In this document: positions 11,385 to 21,979 of the stretch, piece after piece
Numbering within the stretch: position 1 is the stretch's first letter
Layout: each line of letters starts with the position of its first letter
Program-made: the position numbers and the translations under genes
DNA from: Romanomermis culicivorax
Taxonomy: Eukaryota > Nematoda > Enoplea > Mermithida > Mermithidae
DNA length: 64,000 nucleotides
NCBI GenBank assembly: GCA_963922205.1
Contig: CAWUHX010000083.1
Coordinates: 558,001-622,000 of the forward strand
Direction: 5' to 3'
The notes under the pieces: model-generated
What the model saw: the letters and a program-made list of their open reading frames with translations, nothing else
Told to the model about the DNA's origin: nothing
Database searches by the model: none

Positions 11385-11640
11385 TTACAGGTATGGGGGA
11401 AGCACTGGGGGGGGGGGGCTTGGGGAGGGGTAAGCCCCCAACTTGGCCAACCATATACCTAACGCCCCCCCAGTTTGGGAAAAATTAAAAGAATGTGCAA
11501 AAAGTGTATGTTTTTTGGCCTTTCTTGGGAAAAATTTCGGGTTTTTTCGACCCCCTCCCCCCAAATTTCCGATATACCCCCCCAACTGGTCAGACCTGAC
11601 GGGGAAAGGGGGGGGGGAGGAATTTTCACCCCAAATTTTT
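11385..11640. repeat. G-run dispersed repeat, second copy (inverted relative to 7201-7620)
   Basis: Carries GGTATGGGGG, long G and C runs, AAAGTGTATGTTTTTTGGCC and CCCAACTGGTCAGACC, matching the reverse complement of 7330-7490. Confidence 0.75.
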
Positions 11641-13126
11641 TTCAAAATAAAAATTTTCAGCTATATCATTGTACCTATACATCAAAATTCCAAAATTATA
11701 TTTGCCTTATATAGAATGGAAAATAGTGAAAATTTTCCGGCTCTCCACTCCGCGCCCGATATTAGTTATTCAATAATTTTTCTATATTATTTCAACTGCG
11801 TGGTTAGAAAATGTCAATCTAGCTAATACTTATAGCTTTTAATTATCAACATATTATAGATTAAAATATGATCCTGTGTTGTTTTTTGGCGAATTGGGCG
11901 GAAAGCAAGATTTTTCTCGGTTATTTTCCCAAAATTTTTTTGCGATCTTGACAAAAATTTTGACACCTGTGTGATTAAATCATTTTTAGTCCGAGTCGAA
12001 ATTCTTGCAGGTGGAAGAATTAAAATTCTTGGTTGCTTTCCCAGTTTTAATTTGTAGTTCGACTGAAAATTCATCGAACTTTACTGAAAAATTGAACCTT
12101 CTGTCTAGGAAATGGAAAGTGAAAAGCTTCATTTTCCAGTGTTTCAGAATATCCAAATCCATAAAAATTTTCGGTGCTACGCGCGGAACAAGTTAATTCG
12201 TGTCAAATCAACCTTTTCCATTTTCTTTCCAAAATTCAGAAATTTGGCTTTCGAAAGTTGAAAATTGACGTGAATCGAATGAAATACAATAAAACTAGCT
12301 CCTGATATTTTTTCCCATAAATCAAAATGCTTTTTTTTATTCAGTGGATTCTAGAAAAAATTGAAAAATTCCCCTTTTTTTGAAAATCCTGGATACAGGT
12401 ATGTACAGGCCAGGTTGTAATGTGCAACTTGAAGCAAAATTTTGGTTTCACAGATAAATTTTTTGGTTCTCATTCTGAAATCGATAAATTTGCTTAAATT
12501 TAGCGGAAAAACCATTGAAAACTAGTTTTCTTGTATTTCATTCGATCCACGTCAGTTTTAGGCATTTAAAACCCAATTTTCTGAGTTTTGGAAGAAAATC
12601 AAAAGATTATTATGACTACACTAGAGTAATTTGTTCAGGGCGTAGCGCCGAAATTTTTTTTCTGAATTTCAATATTCTACAATGCTGGAAAATGAATTTT
12701 TCTATCTTCTATTTCTCAGACAGAAGGTTTGATTTCTCAGTGAATTTAATGAATTTTCAGTCGGACAAACTAAAATTTAAAGATAGGCAAGCGCCTAGGA
12801 ATTTTGATCCTTCAACTGGCAAGAATTTCTAGCACTGTATTACACTTGAAAAGTTTTTAACCACAGCAAAGTCAAAATTCTTATGAAGATCACAAAAATT
12901 TTGTGGGAAAATGACCCAAAAAATGTTAGTTTTCATCAGATTCGTCGAAAAACAATACCGGATCAAACATTTACTAATAATATGTTGATAATTGGAACCT
13001 ATAAGCACTAATCAGAATGACATTTTCTAACCGCGCACTAGAATAATATAAAAGATTATAAATGAATTGAAGAAAGCCAGCGCGAAGCGCCAGAAAATTT
13101 TAATTCTTTTCCACTTTAGAATGCAT
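11641..13126. other. AT-rich non-coding stretch with CGCTTCGCGCC-type mini-hairpins
   Basis: Short hairpins built on GCGCCGAA or GGCGCGAAGCGCC recur (near 12175, 12640, 13080; also at 6150). No gene supported. Confidence 0.45.
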
Positions 13127-13192
13127 AAAAATTAGGGTTGTTCCGGGGCAGACATTTTAGCTGGAGCTGTTGCAGCTGCCCCGGGGCTGGGG

Positions 13193-13725
13193 CAGCGATC
13201 AACCGGGCTCGAAATTTTGCTGGGCCCGGGCCTGGGCTTCAATAATTTACCGGGCCTGGGTCCGGGCCCAGGCTTATTACGTAATATGTATTTAACATAT
13301 AATATATGCATTTAATATTTTGAATTTAAGTTCAATTTTTTAATTTTTTTCCAAATTAAAGTTAATTAAGCTGTAAATAAAAATAGGTTTATGTAAACGT
13401 AAAATCAGATGACTTTATAAAACAATCTTAAACAAAATAAAATATAAAAAGTGAAAACGCAAACAGAAAAGAGAAGATGAAAACCTTTTTTACGGTATTT
13501 ACAATATTTATTTGCCGAAATTCAATTGTAAACATTTTATTGTAATTAACACAAATAGACAGTATATAAAATGAATGGAACAACTTCAATGTTACACACC
13601 GTTTATTCCATTTCACGAGAAATCAAAAAATTGCACCCAAAATTTTGAGCCCGATACCCGGTAATATTTGGCCCGGGCCCGGTTGTGCCAAGACCGGCCG
13701 GGCCTGGGTACCCGGTCGATCGCTG
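13193..13725. mobile_element. Non-autonomous hAT-like element with GC-rich ends, 533 bp
   Basis: Termini CAGCGATCAACCGGG and, inverted, CAGCGATCGACCGGG. The outside 8 bp are GGCTGGGG (left) and AGCGGGGG (right), an imperfect but compatible 8-bp duplication. GC-rich arms (GGGCCCGGGCC types) enclose an AT-rich middle without a transposase frame. It sits inside another GC-rich repeat beginning near 13127 (TTAGGGTTGTTCC). Confidence 0.6.
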
Positions 13726-14019
13726 AGCGGGGGCAGACATATAACGTATGAACATATACATCATCACTGGTACCATACTTCATGTATCATCAATGGAAAA
13801 AATGTTATTCCATGTCAGCTATGATAATGCATTGATTGATATGTTAGAAAGAGTTTGAGTATTTTAGACAAAAAAATTTAATTTTTAAGATAACTGTCAT
13901 TACTAAGTATGAGGAAGCTCAATCTTTTCCCAAAGAAACTGCGTTGTACACATGCCCAGACACTTCTATCGATTCATCTACAGGGTTTTTAGCACAGTGC
14001 TAATGAAACCAGAGCCATG

Positions 14020-14025
14020 CTAATG
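14020..14025. repeat. Target-site duplication of the Polinton (left)
   Basis: CTAATG, identical to 29894-29899. Confidence 0.93.
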
Positions 14026-14172
14026 AGTAGTTAAGTGCCCCCCCTTAGGAGCAGATTTGGACCAGCCTGTGTTAAAGATGGAAAAAAGTGTACACAAAAA
14101 AACTCGAGGACCGAAGCATTGAAAAAGCTCATCTAGCTCTGACGTCATCGCTTTAGCTAGCTGGCCAAGTTC
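14026..14172 (+). repeat. Polinton left terminal inverted repeat
   Basis: About 147 bp, matching the reverse complement of 29743-29893 with few differences (length of the C run, GAAGCATTG vs GAAGCGTTG). Includes a TGACGTCA palindrome in GCTCTGACGTCATCGC. Confidence 0.95.
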
Positions 14173-14364
14173 AGTGAAGAAAAAGCATGTTGCGTTGTCT
14201 ACCTATGTAGGTCATCTTTTTTTTCAAAATCGAGTACCCTTATGATAGAATTTCATATTCAAATGATAATGAATCAGATTTTTGTCAAAATTTTAATGAA
14301 TTTCAGCCGAGAATAAAAAATCAATGACAAATAAATCAATAAGTAAACATACGATACAAATTTT

Positions 14365-17300
14365 CTATAAATCTAACGGAACTGTTGTTATTCCATCGTT
14401 CAAAACCTTTCTTTTTATGTAGAGGTAAGGGAGCCCTTGCTTTTTCTGAATGTAAGTCCATATTTTGTTGTCAGCTTGCATTCTAAAGCCGACATTTTCT
14501 CCACCCCCAGGCTTTTTGGTTTCCAAAACTGACAAGTATTCGTCAAATGTTATGGCATTGGTCTTTCTCATTAAACCTTTGCTACTTATCTTTTGTCCAT
14601 TCTCTTGGTTGCCTATCCCAATGTACGGTTTTGCAGCCAAGCAGCACATTGATGTGCCTTTCCATTCTACTTTCAAAAGTCCTGGTGTTCTCTTGTCACC
14701 CTTGTTTGTTACGAACCATTTTGGGTAGACATCTTGCATAAATTCTTCCTTGAGCTCTGATCTTACAGCACTTAGTAAATCGGAGCATGATACAGCCAAA
14801 TATATACTATCAGTGTCTGTCTCCATACACTGATACTTCAATTGATCAAAATATACCTGCAGTACATCGTAGAAAAACTCCAGCATTTTGATTTTGGCCC
14901 AGTTGTAAACTGACAAGCCAATTACAATGGGCAAATCGTGGGTAATTTCTGATTTTCGCATATGCACTTCATAGCAGTCCTCTGCAATGCATTTTACATT
15001 TTTGATGTATGGACTGTAGCTACTTTCTATGGCTTTTTCAGTGTCACAGTAGAATACATTGACATGGTTTTCCTTATTGGTCAGAGTTTTACCATATCCC
15101 CTGTTCCTGAGAAGTTTGTAGGTGTGAAACATGGTCAAGAAACATGGTCAATTCTGCATCAGTATCACCCTCCATGCGGTGTTTCGTAACTTTCTCTCTA
15201 AAAGCCTCAAATGGCCTTGATTCATCATATTGGACAACTTTGTAGATTTTTTCTAGCCTCAGCCCATGTTGAACAAGAAATCTAATCATTGGTGTTGATA
15301 AAAAAATGTTTCTACCTAAGTAGCTGCTAATTAAACAATCACGAGGCTTTTTTAATAGATCATTTCCCATTGCATAGTCTTTCATATGTGGGCCAATATC
15401 GTTAATGCCGACCTTTGCGTGCTTAATTATAGGAGGGAAATCTGCATATTTTTCTTTCAAATTTTACGGAGTAGAAATATCAACTTTAGCAAACCCAAAG
15501 ACACATCCATTTAAAATGGCATCTTCCATTTGTTTATAAGATACCAGTCTTTTGTCATAAAATGTATGATGCAAAATATTATTGTGTGCAAAGTATTTTG
15601 GTCTTTCCTTGTACCACTCACATTCCCAAATGGAGATCAAGTTGTAACCGAATGTTTGTATATAAGCTTCCTTTTCCTTAAGCCATGCTGCAGCTTCTAC
15701 GGCACATTTTTGCTTATTTTTGCTTCCAATTGGGCAGCTATGACAATGCCAATAGCAGCCGTAGAATTCGTTTACTGTATTTGTTGCTGAACAAAAACCG
15801 TCAACGGATAAATGTCTTGGACCAATGCTTTTTTCTGGCCCATTACCCAAATGTTGAATAAAACAGGCACATTTTAGAGCTTCTTGCTCCAACCATTCGA
15901 TTGAAATGGATTTTGATGAAACAACTTTTTGGAAGCCTTTATGTTCATTGGAGACCCAATAATCAAAGTGGCCTGTTGGTGTTGGCATCGATTGAGCCCA
16001 TAAGTAGAGAGCATTAAAGTCCAATCCAATAACAGCTTGCACAACTTTTTCGGGATTGTTTCTGATGAATGTTCTGTCCTTGATGGCGAGTCTTGTCATG
16101 ACCATTGCAAGGCCACCTCGCATACTGGTTTTGAGTTCGTAATATATATCCTTTGATTTCTCATTGAAGAGGGCAAAATGTGTGTCTGGTAACTCCTAAA
16201 TAAATAGCGCTCAGTGACACCTGGGAGGGACATTGCCTCACGGAAAATATCAATATCAAAGTTTAGCCAATAAACTTTGGACATGTTGAGGCAAGCTTCT
16301 AGAAATGGAATCACGTCTTGCAAATTGTAAAATTTGAGGTAATCAAACATGGTCTTCATTCCATATTCTTTCCAATTTTGTTGACATTGGTCATAATCAG
16401 CCTGACTAATGTGTTCTTTCTTTAAGGAACTATAGAAGCATTCTTTTGGTGGTAGTTGAGTCTCATTGAGTTTGTCATATGCCTTCAAATATTCATAGGG
16501 AAAATGAGATTTTGACAGTTTCGCCTTGTAGGCTTGCATGAAAGTGTTGAGGCTATACCCTGGTGCAGAATAAACTCGGGCATCTAGGAACTTCAGTGAA
16601 GGAGTGGTGAAGCACAGATAAGCCCCATTTCTAAGAATTGCTTTAGGCCAAGAATTTATTTCTTTTGACCGTATCTGTTGAACCAGCCCTGGAAAAAGAC
16701 TTTTTAATCAAATTTACATCCTATTTGCCAGAATTAAACCCAATACAAACTAACTGGTTGCAGTATTGAGCTAACTTCTTTTTTATAGACGTTATAAAAT
16801 TTGAATGACCTTTTTCTCTACGAGTATCTTTGTTATTTAAGTTTCGGGCAGCTATCAATTGTTCAGTATCCTTCAGTTGTTGGTCAAGTTCGAGAAATAC
16901 TAATTGAAATTGTCCCATCAGGATTTCCCTTTGCATTATACTAACTGTATTGAGGTAATGAATCATTTTTGCTACCAAAGAATCTGGGTCTTTATCAATA
17001 AAACAAATTGGCTCTTCATATCCTGGAACATTTGTGGCAATTGCACATGACACTGGAGTGTGCATTGCAGTAAATATTAGTTTTTCTGTTGGTTGATTCT
17101 GCTGTTGCTCCAACAGTGATTCAAAATCATAGACTGCTATGAATGGGCAGTATCGCTGGGTCACTGGTACATGAATATCTAACATTTCTAATGATTCAAA
17201 TACAGAGTTTTTAACTTGAAAGACACCACCTGGAAATTTATGGTGACTTTGTCCACTGTCGCAATGGTTCTGCATATGATCTTTTAGATTTTTGGCTTTC

Positions 17301-17486
17301 TTGAACAAGCGACTGCAATCTAAGCACCCATTCCTTTTAGCGTAATGACCCAAGTCGACAATATATGCAAAATGAACTTGTCCTTTCGCCGAAAATGAGA
17401 CGTCCAAGTTCATCAAGTATTTACGACTTTTAAGTACATTTTTCCAGCAGGTGGCATCCCCGAATTCGTTTGTGTAGTATATTTGA
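14365..17486 (-). pseudogene. Protein-primed family-B DNA polymerase, exonuclease and palm/thumb part (Polinton PolB), broken
   Basis: This is the replication polymerase of the Polinton. Five overlapping or abutting frames read in order on the minus strand: 17486-16721, 16539-16096, 16123-15464, 15460-15089, 15138-14365. Visible motifs are Exo I (VYDFESLL), Exo II (CIGFNSGK), the Exo III region (FYNLQDVIPFLEACL), Motif A (LDFNALYLW), Motif B (NRGYGKT) and Motif C (METDTDSIYL). So both the proofreading and polymerase catalytic sites remain recognisable, but at least four frame changes separate them. Near 17310-17260 a Cys/His cluster (CLDCSRLFKKAKNLKDHMQNHC) precedes the exonuclease. Transcription runs towards the left TIR, as usual in Polintons. 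Upstream the gene is interrupted by the pogo-type insertion at 17490-18432. Confidence 0.92.
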
Positions 17487-17489
17487 ATA

Positions 17490-18432
17490 CCGTCAACTGG
17501 GGCTATTCCGGACACCGGGGTAATTCCGGACAAACTTTTGTTTTGATGCTTAATGTCATTTTTTTAGGGAAATATGGTCTTTTATTGCGTTTTTGTTCTT
17601 GTGTTACATAATATGACCATTTGGCGATAATACTGTGTTCAAAATTAGTTTTAACCATCATTTGATTTCTTACTGTAACATATATACAAATTGTTGCATT
17701 TTTCAAAAATTTTCAGGGGTAGCAAACTTTTTCTAGTACTGGACTCTGGTTTGAGTCACAAATTTCAAATTTTGTTTTAAGATAGTTAAATATCTATATT
17801 AATTCGTCGTATAATCAATTTTGCTGAATATTGTGCCCGTCGGAAATTCTGACAGTTGAAAGGTAAAAATAAGATTTTTTGAAAATCACGGGGCTATTCC
17901 GGACACTCTGTCCGGAATAGCCCCGTCTATTTTCATAGTATATTTTTGCATTTTTAAGACCATGCCACGCACTTATACACTGAAAAATGTCAAATCGGAG
18001 TATTCGGCTGATGATATACGTCGTGCTGTGGCAAATGTTAAAGAAGGAATGATTCCATCGGTCGTGCCTTGATTATCCTTGATATTGATCTGATTGGATT
18101 CGTATTTTGTTTGCTCAATTTTTTAAAAACCATTAAAGTGTCCGGTTTAACCCCCACTAAGTGTTATTTGCGTACACAGAGCGTTTAACATGCATTTTTC
18201 AGTCAAAATAACCCACTGTCCGGAATAACCCCTAATACCGGGTAAATCCGGACACCGAGGTTTTTTAAAAAAAAAGCATGAATGTACTGTAGGTACATTC
18301 ATGCTTTTTGGTGTACGTCTAAATTGAGCAGGGACCAGAATTTAAAAAAAAAAATCGAGTCTGTAGTCCTCATCTTCGCTGAGATACATCACTTCAAAGT
18401 TCAAAAGTGTCCGGAATAGCCCCGGTTGACGG
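17490..18432. mobile_element. Pogo/Tigger-type (Tc1-mariner superfamily) deletion derivative, 943 bp, inserted in the polymerase gene
   Basis: Ends are inverted copies of CCGTCAAC followed by GGGGCTATTCCGGACAC, bounded on both sides by TA (17488-17489 and 18433-18434), the Tc1/mariner target duplication. Copies of the GGGGCTATTCCGGACAC motif recur inside, including a near-perfect internal palindrome at 17889-17928 and decayed copies near 17520, 18217 and 18235. An N-terminal transposase remnant (17962-18072) identifies the family. The flanking polymerase reading frame resumes on either side, which shows that the insertion came after the Polinton. Confidence 0.88.
17962..18072 (+). pseudogene. 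Pogo-type transposase N-terminal fragment (psq helix-turn-helix)
   Basis: A 36-residue frame starts MPRTYTLKN and continues with YSADDIRRAVANVKEG before a stop. This is the usual start of the Psq-type DNA-binding helix-turn-helix of pogo/Tigger/jerky transposases, which bind the terminal repeats of their element. The rest of the second helix-turn-helix and the DDE catalytic domain are missing, so this is a relic inside a non-autonomous element. Its orientation is opposite to the polymerase gene it disrupts. Confidence 0.8.
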
Positions 18433-18434
18433 TA

Positions 18435-18820
18435 TCTATGTCAAATAGGAATTCTAATTCAGGCAAATCACTAAAATAAATTCCTGGGAAGAAATCCACT
18501 GTAGGGGTAATGCCTTTTGTTACACAAAATTCTGAAAAGCTCTTAGAAACCAAGTCTGTATCTTGGAAATTGCCAACCAAACACTGAGCCCAACAACGGA
18601 AAAAACATAAATTGTCTTTAAACTTTGTATGGTGGCTGTCCTGGGTCATTCCCAATAGGTTGTGCCTTTGATGGCTGACTTGACTCGGCAAAATGTGACC
18701 TATACACCCAGCAACAAAATTAATTTGAGGAATAACATAAAACTCAACATTTGTGATTGCAGCCAGGTGCCACTTTGTGTTTGGTCGCGTAAATTTTTCT
18801 GTCATATCGATTTGTTGCAG
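18435..18820 (-). pseudogene. Polinton PolB, middle N-terminal segment upstream of the pogo insertion
   Basis: The minus-strand frame containing HLAAITNVEFYVIPQINF and ELEFLFDID runs into the left border of the pogo element and resumes at 17486 as QIYYTNEFGD, so both belong to one ancestral gene. Upstream (18820-19030) the frame is interrupted by stops and a shift but still shows NRETQETKYWYACHNN and VAEALQQIDMTEKF. No catalytic motif is present here; its role in the polymerase is unknown. Confidence 0.7.
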
Positions 18821-19038
18821 TGCCTCTGCTACTCTGTTGATATCCTCAGTATTTCAAATTATTTATAAATGGTTCAATAATGTAAAATTGTTGTGGCATG
18901 CGTACCAGTACTTTGTTTCCTGGGTTTCCCGATTTTTAAGAATACATCGGATGGCCGCATCAACCTTAAAGCACTGTTTTTCTTTGATATATATATATCT
19001 GTAAGCATATTAAGAAAACAGCCCTCCATTCCACTCCA

Positions 19039-19500
19039 TCAATAATTAAATATGTGATCCAATAAATTTATCCTTGATTCTTTTGTTCGTATTAGTCGCC
19101 AATAATTAGTAATTTCATTTCGTAAATCCTCTGGATAATCTAGCACATTGGGTATTTCTGAATCCTCCCCCACAACTGAAGCAACTCCTGTCATAAGGCT
19201 TGAAAATTCTTCATTATCTTGATTAGTCGGCTTGATCAACAAGCAACCACCAATGTGTTCCTTGGACATCATGGAAGCCCAACTTGTAAAAGCTTTTTTG
19301 CACTGTATACATTCAAAGCCATCTGAATGCTTCCCTTTGCAGTGACTCTTCATTCCTCTCTCATGACTAAAAGTTGAGGAACAAACTGGGCAGCTATAAT
19401 GCCAACCTTTGTGAATGGCATTTTTATGCTCATTCAAATATTTGTGTTTAGCAAAGAACTTTCCACAAATATCACAATTGAAAATTTTATTGCTCATCAT
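19039..19500 (-). CDS. N-terminal C2H2 zinc-finger segment of the Polinton polymerase (or a separate gene)
   Basis: From the Met at 19500-19498 (a second Met follows) the frame encodes two classical C2H2 fingers, CDICGKFFAKHKYLNEHK and CPVCSSTFSHERGMKSHC, each C-x2-C-x12-H with the second His in place, then a third Cys pair (CIQCKKAF), followed by an acidic linker ending at 19039. It is collinear with and directly upstream of the polymerase fragments, so I read it as the broken-off N-terminus of that protein. Alternatively it is an independent DNA-binding regulator. The minus strand upstream has TAAAAGTT at 19562-19555, a partial match to the promoter 10-mer of the plus-strand genes, but lacks the TATA part. 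Confidence 0.7.
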   Translation of the reverse strand: MMSNKIFNCDICGKFFAKHKYLNEHKNAIHKGWHYSCPVCSSTFSHERGMKSHCKGKHSDGFECIQCKKAFTSWASMMSKEHIGGCLLIKPTNQDNEEFSSLMTGVASVVGEDSEIPNVLDYPEDLRNEITNYWRLIRTKESRINLLDHIFNY

Positions 19501-19562
19501 GTTGATATAACCCAACCTTTCTCTATTTTAAAATTTTCAAAAATGACTCTACTCAACTTTTA

Positions 19563-20238
19563 CTGCCTTTCATACTTTCTGAGCAGGGTTACTGTGGCTT
19601 GATTTGGAACAGTGAAAACTTCCTCATCAATTACATTGAATGCCACATTTTTTTCATTTTTCTTAGCCATTCCTACTGAAAAAATCTGGCTTTTTCTGGT
19701 TTTTTTATCTCATTTTTTGATCTTTTCTCAAAATAAAATTTGATTAAAATGCACACATAAAAACTTTCATCATTTGTGATGAATGAGAAAATGCTTACAT
19801 AATTTTTCTCCAGACAGGCAGTCTCTTTCTTAGTGGTTTCTCATCTATCTTTACCCATAGCTGCTTTTTCCTTTTAGCTGAGATGTTTATCTGCTCACAT
19901 CATGCATATAGACAGGGTTTCTTCTCCAGTCAAAAAAGCTCCTATTATGTCCTAAAGCTTTTGATCTACAAATATCAGTATATTAATTACTTTAGCTTGT
20001 GGTAGTGTACTCTACTGTTATTTCAATTTGATTCTGTTTGCTACTCTTATTAGTAAAACCATGGGAGACTTTCAACCACCTTTTCATGTAGCTTGTACAA
20101 GTACACAAAATGTCCCACATAGATGGGTGGGTGGAAAAAGTTTTCAATCAATAAGCTGTAGGTAAACATCAACTGGCTGGGTTTGAAAATTGATCGGTTA
20201 TTTTTTATATATTAGAGATGTGAACGAATCTTGCTGGT
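19563..20238. other. Divergent intergenic region of the Polinton
   Basis: Separates the minus-strand polymerase from the plus-strand gene block. No coding frame supported; likely holds both divergent promoters. Confidence 0.6.
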
Positions 20239-20248
20239 TATAAAAGTT
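20239..20248 (+). promoter_or_regulatory. TATAAAAGTT promoter element (membrane protein gene)
   Basis: Exact copy of the element-wide 10-mer, 35 nt upstream of the ATG at 20274. A eukaryotic TATA box normally lies 25-30 nt from the transcription start, which would leave a very short 5' leader. Confidence 0.75.
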
Positions 20249-20273
20249 GGCACACTCTCTATAATGAAAAAAT

Positions 20274-20495
20274 ATGGATGCTAACCATACTATGGAACAT
20301 TTTCTAGCCTGTCTGGAAAGGCAGGATGGGAAAACATTTTTTACTGAAATATGGTACTGTGTGGTCTTATTAGCTGTACTAACAATACTGACTCTGTTGA
20401 AGTTGTTGAGAAGATACTTGGAGAATCTGTTTTCAAAGAAACCTGGAACTAATACAAAAAATGTCAGATTCAATCTTGCAGATGGTCAGGTATAA
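20274..20495 (+). CDS. Small single-pass membrane protein of the Polinton
   Basis: A 73-residue intact frame follows a TATAAAAGTT box. Residues about 27-45 (WYCVVLLAVLTILTLLKLL) form one strongly hydrophobic helix followed by basic residues (RRYLENLFSKK), so the N-terminus is probably outside or lumenal and the short tail cytosolic. I do not recognise a named family. Small membrane proteins are frequent in Polinton and adintovirus gene sets, but no function can be assigned. It ends just before the TATA variant of the integrase gene. Confidence 0.6.
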   Translation: MDANHTMEHFLACLERQDGKTFFTEIWYCVVLLAVLTILTLLKLLRRYLENLFSKKPGTNTKNVRFNLADGQV

Positions 20496-20506
20496 ATAAA
20501 AGTTTG
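20491..20506 (+). promoter_or_regulatory. TATA variant upstream of integrase (TATAAATAAAAGTTTG)
   Basis: A TATAAA box followed by TAAAAGTT, 37 nt before the ATG at 20528. Looks like the common 10-mer with a partial duplication; it overlaps the end of the preceding gene. Confidence 0.6.
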
Positions 20507-20527
20507 AGAGATGTGTGATTGAGAAAA

Positions 20528-21580
20528 ATGGACAAGCTCTTGGAAAGCATATATTTCAACCCCAGTACAGGGTATTGCAGTGTTCAGAATCTGTTCCTAC
20601 GAGCAAAAGCTGTTAACCCCAGTGTGACCCATCACTATGTTAAGGAATGGTTGCAAAAGCAGCCCACATATACTGTGCACAAGTTAGCCCGGCGTCATTA
20701 TCCTAGAAATAAAGTACTAGTTACTGATATTGATGAACAGTGACAAATAGATCTTGCTGACCTCAAATCACTTGCTAAGTATAATAGTGGTTTCAAATTT
20801 CTTCTAAATTGTGTAGATGTGCTGTCAAAGTTCGCATGGTCTGTCCCATTGAAAAATAAAAGTGCATCATCTATTTTGTGTGCCTTTGATAATATTTTAA
20901 ATTCTGGCAGGAAGCCCCAGAAAATACAGACTGATGCTGGTACAGAGTTTACAAACAAACCTTTTCAGGCCTTATTAAAAAAGCTCCACATAAGTTTTTT
21001 CATAACTGCTAGTGAAACAAAAGCCAGTATTGTTGAACGATTCAATAGGACTTTGAAAGAAAAGATGTGGCATCATTTTACTCACAATAATACATATTGT
21101 TACCTAGACATTCTGCCTCAACTGCTCAGCTCCTACAACTCGAGCAAGCATAGAACTTTAGGTATTGCTCCTGTGGATGTTACTGACAAGAATAAAGCTG
21201 AAATTGTTGAAAAACTTTTCAGTAAATGCAAGTCTGGTGTAAAATTTAAACTGGCTCCCGGTGACAAGGTTCGTATCAGCAAAGTAAAAAGGACTTTTGA
21301 GAAGGGTTACACTCCCAATTGGAGTGAGGAAGTTTTTGTCATTCATGAACAAAAAACTAGACATCCGCCTGCATATAAAGTAGAAGATCAGCTAGGAGAA
21401 GTCATACAGGGCGTATTTTAGGAACCTGAACTACAGAAAGTTGATGAGATTACAGATGTATGCCTCATAGAAAAGATCATAAGAAAAAGAAAAAGGGCTG
21501 GGAAAGCAGAATACTTTGTTAAGTGGAAAGGACACCCAGATAAATTCAAATGTTGGGAAACTGATTTGATAAAACTATGA
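20528..21580 (+). pseudogene. Polinton RVE-type integrase with C-terminal chromodomain, two in-frame stops
   Basis: Encodes the integrase that would insert the element. One frame runs from ATG 20528 to TGA 21578-21580, interrupted only by TGA at 20741-20743 and TAG at 21419-21421. Order: an N-terminal helical region (YVKEWLQKQPTY), the RVE core with first acidic site in QIDLADL, second in QTDAGTEFTN and the Glu in VERFNRTLKEKMW, an SH3-like basic region (LAPGDKVRISKVKR), and a chromodomain end (YFVKWKGHPDKFKCWE). All three D,D,E residues are present. Because the frame is otherwise kept, the stops are probably recent. The first stop lies directly before the catalytic core, the second between core and chromodomain, which would target chromatin. 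Confidence 0.93.
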
Positions 21581-21700
21581 CTATAATATGAGAAATACAC
21601 AATGACATGCAGGTTTGAAAAGTTTTACCCAAACCAAATTTTTTATATATAAGGAAGGAAAAATAGCCTTCCCTTAATTTGAACATTTTGATGAGCCAGA

Positions 21701-21979
21701 ATGGAGTCAAACAAAGTTAAGTCTCCTATTGAGCTGTGTGCTCGCAATATGCCTAGACCAATGTATCCACTCATGATCTACCTCTGTTACTTTTGTCAAA
21801 AGAATAGCTCTGAAAAAGAATGCTTTCAAACTAAAAATGGATACACATATTTCACAATTGGCATGTGCCAAAAATGTTTGGAATATAATCAAGCATTACA
21901 AGATGCTGGCAAAGCTGTACTATACAAACAGCTGGAAGAAAGAGAAAAAAAGTTATTCAGTGGACACACCAAAGAATAA
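21701..21979 (+). CDS. Polinton protein with a zinc-ribbon-like Cys pattern
   Basis: Intact 92-residue frame. It contains C29-x2-C32 (CYFC) and C56-x2-C59 (CQKC) 23 residues apart, with C13 and C41 as extra cysteines, then a charged helical tail (LEEREKKLF). Two CxxC knuckles at this spacing are typical of zinc ribbons or treble clefs, found in many transcription and DNA-processing factors. I do not recognise the family and assign no function. An AT-rich TATATATAAGG lies at 21644-21654, 57 nt upstream of the ATG, unlike the standard 35-39 nt spacing elsewhere. Confidence 0.6.
   Translation: MESNKVKSPIELCARNMPRPMYPLMIYLCYFCQKNSSEKECFQTKNGYTYFTIGMCQKCLEYNQALQDAGKAVLYKQLEEREKKLFSGHTKE

Noticed and set aside
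14465-15790. Plus-strand frames opposite the polymerase
   Set aside because: Antisense shadows of the polymerase fragments.
17503-17706. 67-codon minus frame at the pogo/polymerase border
   Set aside because: Lies within the pogo element TIR region; not polymerase.
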